From positions 248,001 through 312,000 of the forward strand of contig NZ_JACIEU010000002.1 of the NCBI RefSeq assembly GCF_014197035.1: DNA of 64,000 bases. The letters run 5' to 3'. Position numbers and translations under genes: made by a program. The stretch's first letter is position 1. Each line of letters starts with the position of its first letter. Below the pieces are notes generated by a model, which ran no database searches, was not told the origin of the DNA, and worked only from the letters and a program-made list of their open reading frames with translations. The stretch is from Sphingobium scionense (GTDB lineage: Bacteria > Pseudomonadota > Alphaproteobacteria > Sphingomonadales > Sphingomonadaceae). Positions 59,689 through 64,000 of this stretch are shown piece by piece.

Positions 59689-59705
59689 GATCTTCCTCGC
59701 TTCAT

Positions 59706-59742
59706 CCTTTGCCGGTCAAGCTAACAGCCTAACCGGCAAAGG
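59706..59742 (-). terminator. hairpin between maeB and the L,D-transpeptidase gene
   Basis: CCTTTGCCGGT and ACCGGCAAAGG are perfect 11-bp arms around a 15-nt loop, 6 bp after the maeB stop. Probably terminates maeB, as no T-run suits the opposite direction better. Confidence 0.55.
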
Positions 59743-59748
59743 TTAAGG

Positions 59749-62016
59749 TCAGCCTTCGCGTGCCACTTCGGCGGCGGCGATGGCGGTCAGGTTGAGGATG
59801 CCGCGCGCGGTGACGCCGGGCGTCAGCACATGGATCGGCTGGGCGGTGCCGATCAGCATCGGCCCGACCGTGGGCGAGCTGGACGAGGCGCCGAGCGCCG
59901 TCAGCGTGATATTTGCCGCGTCGAGGTTCGGCATCACCAGCAGGTTGGCCGGTCCCTCGAACCGGGAGTCGGGGATCAGCCGCTCGCGCAGCGCTTGGCT
60001 GAGCGCGGCGTCGGCGTGCATTTCGCCATCGACCGCCAGCTCCGGCGCGGCCTGGCGCACCAGGTCGAGCGCGGCGCGCATCTTGCGGGCGCTGGGGCTG
60101 TTGGACGCGCCGAAATTGGAGTGCGACAGCAGCGCCACGCGCGGCTTCAGCCCAAAATGCTGCAATTCGGTCGACGCCAGCAGCGTCATTTCCGCAATCT
60201 GGTCGGGCGTCGGGTCCGGCACCATATGGGTGTCGGTGATGAACAGCGCGCCGGCGTCGAGGATCAGGCCCGACAGGGCATAGATGCGGCTGTGGTTGGG
60301 CGCGCGATCGATGATGCGCAGCACATGTTCGACCTGGCCCCAATATTCGGAGCGGCCACCGACCAGTGCGGCGTCGACCCGGCCGGTGCGCAGCAGCATG
60401 GCGGCGGTGACGGTCGGGCGGCGATAGACATGGCGCAGGATTTCGTCTGGCGGCACGCCCTTGCGCGCGGCGATGGCGCGATAGGCCTCGACCAGTTCGC
60501 GCATGATGTCATGATCCGTCTCGGGATCGATCACCTCGACATCGCGGTCGAGCTGGAAGCTGAGGCCCATGTCGCCCAGTTTCTGTTCCAGCAGGCGGCG
60601 GCGCGCGACGATGGTCGGCTTGACGATGCCTTCGTCCAGACCGTCCTGGATCGCGCGCAGCACGCGCTCATCCTCGCCCTCGCCATAGACGATGCGGCAC
60701 TGGCTGCCGCGCGCGGCATGGAACACCGGCAACATCAGTTGGCCCGACCGGGTGTTCTGGTGCGACAGCGCGCGCTTATATTCTTCCAGGTCCAGCGTCT
60801 TGGTGGCGACGCCGCTGTCCATCGCCGCCTTGGCGACGGCACCGGCAATCTCGCCGATCAGGCGCGGATCGAACGGGGTCGGGATGATGTAATCGGCGCC
60901 GAACACCAGCTTGCGTCCGCCATAGGCCTGCGCCACGCTGTCATGCGCGGGCATGCGGGCGAGGGCGGCGATCGCGTCGGCGGCGGCGACCTTCATCGCT
61001 TCGTTGATCTGGGTCGCGCCGCAATCCAGCGCGCCGCGGAAGATATAGGGGAAGCACAGGACGTTGTTGACCTGGTTCGGATAGTCCGACCGGCCGGTGG
61101 CGATGATCGCGTCCGGGCGCACTTCGCGCGCGGCTTCCGGGCGGATTTCCGGCTCCGGATTGGCGAGCGCGAAGATCAGCGGATTGGGCGCCATCAGCGG
61201 CAGCCATTCCGGCTTCAGCACGCCCGGCGCCGACAACCCTAAGAACAGGTTGGCGCCCGGCAGCACGTCGGGCAGGGTGCGCGCGTTGGTGTCGCGGGCA
61301 TAGCGCGCCATATTGGGCAGCATGCCTTCGCGGCCCGAATGGATGACGCCGTCCTTGTCGGTCATCGTCACATTGTCGATCGGCAGGCCCATCGAGACGA
61401 GCAGGTCGACGCAGGCGAGCGCGGCGGCGCCGGCGCCCGAGGTGACGAGCTTTGCATCGGCCAGCGTCTTGCCCTGCAGCACCAGCGCGTTGCGCACGGC
61501 GGCGGCGACGACGATGGCGGTGCCGTGCTGATCGTCATGGAAGACCGGAATGTTCATCCGTTCCTTCAGGCGCCGTTCGATCTCGAAACATTCGGGCGCC
61601 TTGATGTCTTCCAGATTGATGCCGCCAAAGGTCGGCTCCAGCAGGGCGACGGCTTCGACGAACTTGTCCGTGTCGGTGGTGTCGACTTCGATGTCGAACA
61701 CGTCGATGTCGGCGAATTTCTTGAAGAGGACGGCCTTGCCTTCCATCACCGGCTTCGACGCCAGCGCGCCGATCGCGCCGAGGCCGAGGACGGCGGTGCC
61801 GTTGGAGATGACCGCGACAAGATTGCCGCGCGCCGTGTAGTCCAGCGCCTTGGCGGGATCGGCAGCGATCTCCTCGCAAGGGGCGGCCACCCCCGGCGAA
61901 TAGGCCAGCGCCAGATCGCGCTGGTTCACCATGCGCTTGGTCGGCTCGATCGCGAGCTTACCGGGCTGGGGAAAGCGGTGATAGTCTAGGGCGGCGCGGC
62001 GGGTGTTATCGTCCAT
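59749..62016 (-). CDS. maeB: NADP-dependent malic enzyme with phosphotransacetylase-like C-domain
   Basis: A 755-residue hybrid malic enzyme that oxidatively decarboxylates malate to pyruvate and produces NADPH. Residues 1-430 hold the malic fold: [23 protein letters not shown] and [15 protein letters not shown] (Rossmann). The C-terminal 320 residues resemble phosphate acetyltransferase ([39 protein letters not shown]), which serves regulation by acetyl-CoA, not catalysis, in Escherichia coli MaeB. With malate synthase G nearby it suggests glyoxylate/gluconeogenic carbon flow. Confidence 0.96.
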   Translation of the reverse strand: MDDNTRRAALDYHRFPQPGKLAIEPTKRMVNQRDLALAYSPGVAAPCEEIAADPAKALDYTARGNLVAVISNGTAVLGLGAIGALASKPVMEGKAVLFKKFADIDVFDIEVDTTDTDKFVEAVALLEPTFGGINLEDIKAPECFEIERRLKERMNIPVFHDDQHGTAIVVAAAVRNALVLQGKTLADAKLVTSGAGAAALACVDLLVSMGLPIDNVTMTDKDGVIHSGREGMLPNMARYARDTNARTLPDVLPGANLFLGLSAPGVLKPEWLPLMAPNPLIFALANPEPEIRPEAAREVRPDAIIATGRSDYPNQVNNVLCFPYIFRGALDCGATQINEAMKVAAADAIAALARMPAHDSVAQAYGGRKLVFGADYIIPTPFDPRLIGEIAGAVAKAAMDSGVATKTLDLEEYKRALSHQNTRSGQLMLPVFHAARGSQCRIVYGEGEDERVLRAIQDGLDEGIVKPTIVARRRLLEQKLGDMGLSFQLDRDVEVIDPETDHDIMRELVEAYRAIAARKGVPPDEILRHVYRRPTVTAAMLLRTGRVDAALVGGRSEYWGQVEHVLRIIDRAPNHSRIYALSGLILDAGALFITDTHMVPDPTPDQIAEMTLLASTELQHFGLKPRVALLSHSNFGASNSPSARKMRAALDLVRQAAPELAVDGEMHADAALSQALRERLIPDSRFEGPANLLVMPNLDAANITLTALGASSSSPTVGPMLIGTAQPIHVLTPGVTARGILNLTAIAAAEVAREG

Positions 62017-62043
62017 GCGATGCGCCTTAGAGACTGTGTTCCG

Positions 62044-62961
62044 CTAGGGCAAGCCAGTGCGGTCCGTCCGCGACTCCCACGGCGGCGCAAGGGCATATTG
62101 CGCAGCAAGAAAGTCGACGAAGGCGGTGATGGCCAGTGGCGGATTGGCCTGTGGCAGTTGCACGGCATAGAGGGCGACGTCGCTCGACCCTTCATGATCG
62201 GGCAGGATTTGGCGCACATCGCCCTGCGCCAACGCGTCGCTGATGTCCCAGAGCGAGCGCAGCGCGATGCCGCTGCCCGACAGCGCCAGTTCGCGCACGA
62301 CTTCGCTGCTGTTGGTGCGGATATGGCTGTGGCCGTCGATCGCGACCGGCCCCTTGGGGCTGATCAGACGCCAGGGCAGCTGGCCGTCGGCGGCGAGCAG
62401 GCGGTGATGCTTGAGGTCGGCGATGCGATGCGGCGTGCCGAAGCGCTCAAGATAGGCGGGCGCGGCGCACAGGATGCGGCGGTTGGGCGCCAGCCGCCGG
62501 GCGGTGAGGCCGGCGCCCGGATCGGCGGCGATGCGGATGGCCAGGTCCGCCCGGCTTTCGATCAGGTCGACATAATCGTCGGACAGGTCGAGCCGCAGAT
62601 CAATACGGGGATGATTATCCAGGAAAGGCTGGAGATAGGGCGCAAGATGCATGCGGCCGAAGGATGTCGGGGCAGTGATTCGCAGCGGACCGGACGCGAT
62701 CGCCGACACGCCCGACACGCGCCGTTCGGCTTCGTCGAGGGTGGCGAGGATCGCGCGCAGGTCGCTATGGAGCCGCTCGCCCGCCGGGGTCAGCGCCAGC
62801 CGGCGGGTGGTGCGGTGGATCAGCCGGGCGCCCAGCCTGTCCTCCAGCCGGGCCAGCCGCTTCGACATCATCGCCGGCGATATGTGGAGCCGCCGCCCGG
62901 CGGCCGCCAGCCCGCCTTCATCGACGATGCTCACGAACAATTCATGGTCCGGGTCCATCAT
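62044..62961 (-). CDS. LysR family transcriptional regulator
   Basis: A 305-residue LysR protein. Helix-turn-helix at about 4-62 (ELFVSIVDEGGLAAAGRRLH to LALTPAGERLH), then an effector domain starting SGPLRITAPTSFGRMHLAPY. Divergent from glcB across a 96-bp gap that carries a perfect palindrome, TTATTCGAATAA, over the predicted -35 of glcB, so control of malate synthase is the most likely task. Effector unknown; glyoxylate or glycolate would fit. Confidence 0.9.
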   Translation of the reverse strand: MMDPDHELFVSIVDEGGLAAAGRRLHISPAMMSKRLARLEDRLGARLIHRTTRRLALTPAGERLHSDLRAILATLDEAERRVSGVSAIASGPLRITAPTSFGRMHLAPYLQPFLDNHPRIDLRLDLSDDYVDLIESRADLAIRIAADPGAGLTARRLAPNRRILCAAPAYLERFGTPHRIADLKHHRLLAADGQLPWRLISPKGPVAIDGHSHIRTNSSEVVRELALSGSGIALRSLWDISDALAQGDVRQILPDHEGSSDVALYAVQLPQANPPLAITAFVDFLAAQYALAPPWESRTDRTGLP

Positions 62962-62984
62962 ATTCGTTCACCACAGGAAAGTCT

Positions 62985-63016
62985 TTATTCGAATAATAGC
63001 GTCTACACGGTATAAT
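62985..63016 (+). promoter_or_regulatory. glcB promoter with overlapping LysR-type palindrome
   Basis: A perfect -10 TATAAT (63011-63016) sits 17 bp after TTCGAA (62988-62993). The palindrome TTATTCGAATAA (62985-62996) covers that weak -35, and TATTCG recurs at 62971-62976, as expected for an activator site of the divergent LysR gene. Confidence 0.55.
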
Positions 63017-63057
63017 TGGAAAGGCGTAAAAGGACGGCATAGCAAGGAGTGGATTGC

Positions 63058-64000
63058 ATGACCGACCGCATGACAGAACGTGCCGGCCTGAAGGTTGCCG
63101 AAACGCTGGCCGACTTCATCGAGCAGCGCGCGCTGCCGGGCACGGGCATTGACGCCGACGCCTTCTGGGCGGGCACCGCCGACATATTGGCGCGCTTCAC
63201 CCCCGATAATGCGGCGCTGCTGCGCACGCGCGATGACCTGCAGACGCAGATCGATGCCTGGCATCAGGTGCGTCGAGGACAGGCGCATAACGCCGCCGCC
63301 TATCAGGCCTTCCTGCGCGAGATCGGCTATCTGGTCGAGGAACCCGCGCCGTTCGAGATTGGCAGCAGGAATGTCGATGCCGAAGTCGCCCGCATGGCCG
63401 GGCCGCAACTGGTCGTCCCGATCCTCAATGCCCGTTTCCTGCTCAACGCCGCCAATGCGCGCTGGGGCAGCCTGTATGACGCGCTCTATGGCACGGATGC
63501 CATAGCGGGCGCGGCTTCGGGCAAGGGCTATGATGCGGCGCGCGGGGCGCAGGTCATCGCCTGGGCCAAGGCGTTTCTGGACGATGCCGTTCCGCTGGCG
63601 AGCGGAAGCTGGACGGATCTGGCGGGCGAGGAAATCATGCTGGCCAATCCGGCGCAGTTCGTCGGCACCAGCGCGAAGGGCAAGTTGTTCCGCCATAATG
63701 GCCTGCATATCGAGGTCGTCTTCGACCCGGCCCACCCGATCGGCGCGACCGACCCGGCCGGCATATCCGATGTCGTCCTGGAATCCGCGCTGACCACTAT
63801 TTGCGACCTGGAGGATTCGGTCGCGGCGGTCGATGCGGCGGACAAGGTCACCGCCTATGCCAACTGGCTGGGGCTGATGCAGGGCGACCTGACCGAGACG
63901 TTCGAGAAGGGCGGGCAGCTGATGACTCGCGCGCTCAATCCCGATCGCGCCTATAGCGCGCCCGATGGCAGCGGCTTCACGCTGCCGGGCCGCAGCCTGT
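63058..64000 (+). CDS. glcB: malate synthase G, 5' part only
   Basis: The first 314 residues of malate synthase G, which condenses glyoxylate with acetyl-CoA to malate. MTERAGLKVAETLADFIEQR, LVVPILNARFLLNAANARWG, LYDALYGTDAI and TICDLEDSVAAVDAADKV are signature stretches; the latter contains the conserved DLEDSV motif of the TIM-barrel active site. The full protein is usually about 700-725 residues, so the remainder lies outside. AAGGAG precedes the ATG at 63058; a second ATG at 63070 is in frame. The LysR gene is divergent. Confidence 0.95.
   Translation, partial: MTDRMTERAGLKVAETLADFIEQRALPGTGIDADAFWAGTADILARFTPDNAALLRTRDDLQTQIDAWHQVRRGQAHNAAAYQAFLREIGYLVEEPAPFEIGSRNVDAEVARMAGPQLVVPILNARFLLNAANARWGSLYDALYGTDAIAGAASGKGYDAARGAQVIAWAKAFLDDAVPLASGSWTDLAGEEIMLANPAQFVGTSAKGKLFRHNGLHIEVVFDPAHPIGATDPAGISDVVLESALTTICDLEDSVAAVDAADKVTAYANWLGLMQGDLTETFEKGGQLMTRALNPDRAYSAPDGSGFTLPGRSL

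Noticed and set aside
1..64000. Mobile elements, integrases, CRISPR arrays, toxin-antitoxin or defence islands
   Set aside because: None of the recognised genes belongs to these classes, and the composition is uniform apart from the short fabG patch.

Overview
The window is high-GC chromosomal DNA from an alphaproteobacterium, most likely a sphingomonad (Sphingobium/Sphingomonas type). Pointers are two TonB-dependent receptors with sphingomonad-style plugs, the rpsF-rpsR-rplI block with long charged C-terminal tails, an SRP RNA-dnaX-ybaB block, lon-HU, heavy use of GTGA/ATGA start-stop overlaps, and hairpin-rich intergenic repeats. I see no insertion sequence, prophage, integrase or CRISPR array. 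The region reads as core genome with a few accessory functions.

Layout. 1-7.5 kb: fatty-acid/branched-chain oxidation genes (the 5' end of a FadJ-type enzyme, a thiolase behind a perfect TTTACGT-N2-ACGTAAA palindrome), a phosphoesterase, an MFS exporter, a MobA/MocA-like nucleotidyltransferase, folE overlapping a pteridine-reductase-like SDR, and an enoyl-CoA hydratase. 7.5-14.8 kb: a TonB receptor fused by overlap to an M19 dipeptidase, a PmtA-like methyltransferase, a Pro-rich RcnB-like protein and an ABC-2 exporter. 14.8-25 kb: MATE pump, DUF808 membrane protein, small hypotheticals, a LysR/SDR divergent pair, ribosomal proteins S6-S18-L9, a GntP permease, an RcnB protein, a CPBP protease and a small exported protein whose Shine-Dalgarno lies in a hairpin. 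25-30 kb: a complete MacAB-TolC-like tripartite efflux operon. 30-37 kb: fatty-acid synthesis (fabD, fabG, acpP, fabF) and mltG, interrupted by a GT87 gene on the opposite strand. 37-43.6 kb: an S-box-type SAM riboswitch ahead of metA, then a tandem cysteine-desulfurase pair, a [2Fe-2S] ferredoxin and a class A beta-lactamase with carbapenemase-type cysteines. 43.6-49.7 kb: SRP RNA, dnaX, ybaB, lon (sigma-32 promoter), HU, a possible sRNA, rlpA and tRNA-His. 49.9-64 kb: a second TonB receptor, hisI, an M20 peptidase, YitT protein, Asp/Asn beta-hydroxylase-like protein, two exporters, an L,D-transpeptidase, the malic enzyme maeB, a LysR regulator and the 5' part of malate synthase G.

Functional links. 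The fab genes form the type II fatty-acid synthase core and the fad-type genes its catabolic counterpart; maeB and glcB with a divergent LysR point to acetate/glyoxylate carbon flow. The riboswitch-metA unit would tie the first committed methionine step to S-adenosylmethionine. The most interesting signals for follow-up are that riboswitch and its exact loop-to-tail complementarity next to the metA Shine-Dalgarno, the beta-lactamase, the SD-sequestering hairpin near 25.0 kb, the codon-odd insertion inside fabG and the small terminator-ended transcript candidate after HU. All functional statements come from reading the sequence; no database search was run.
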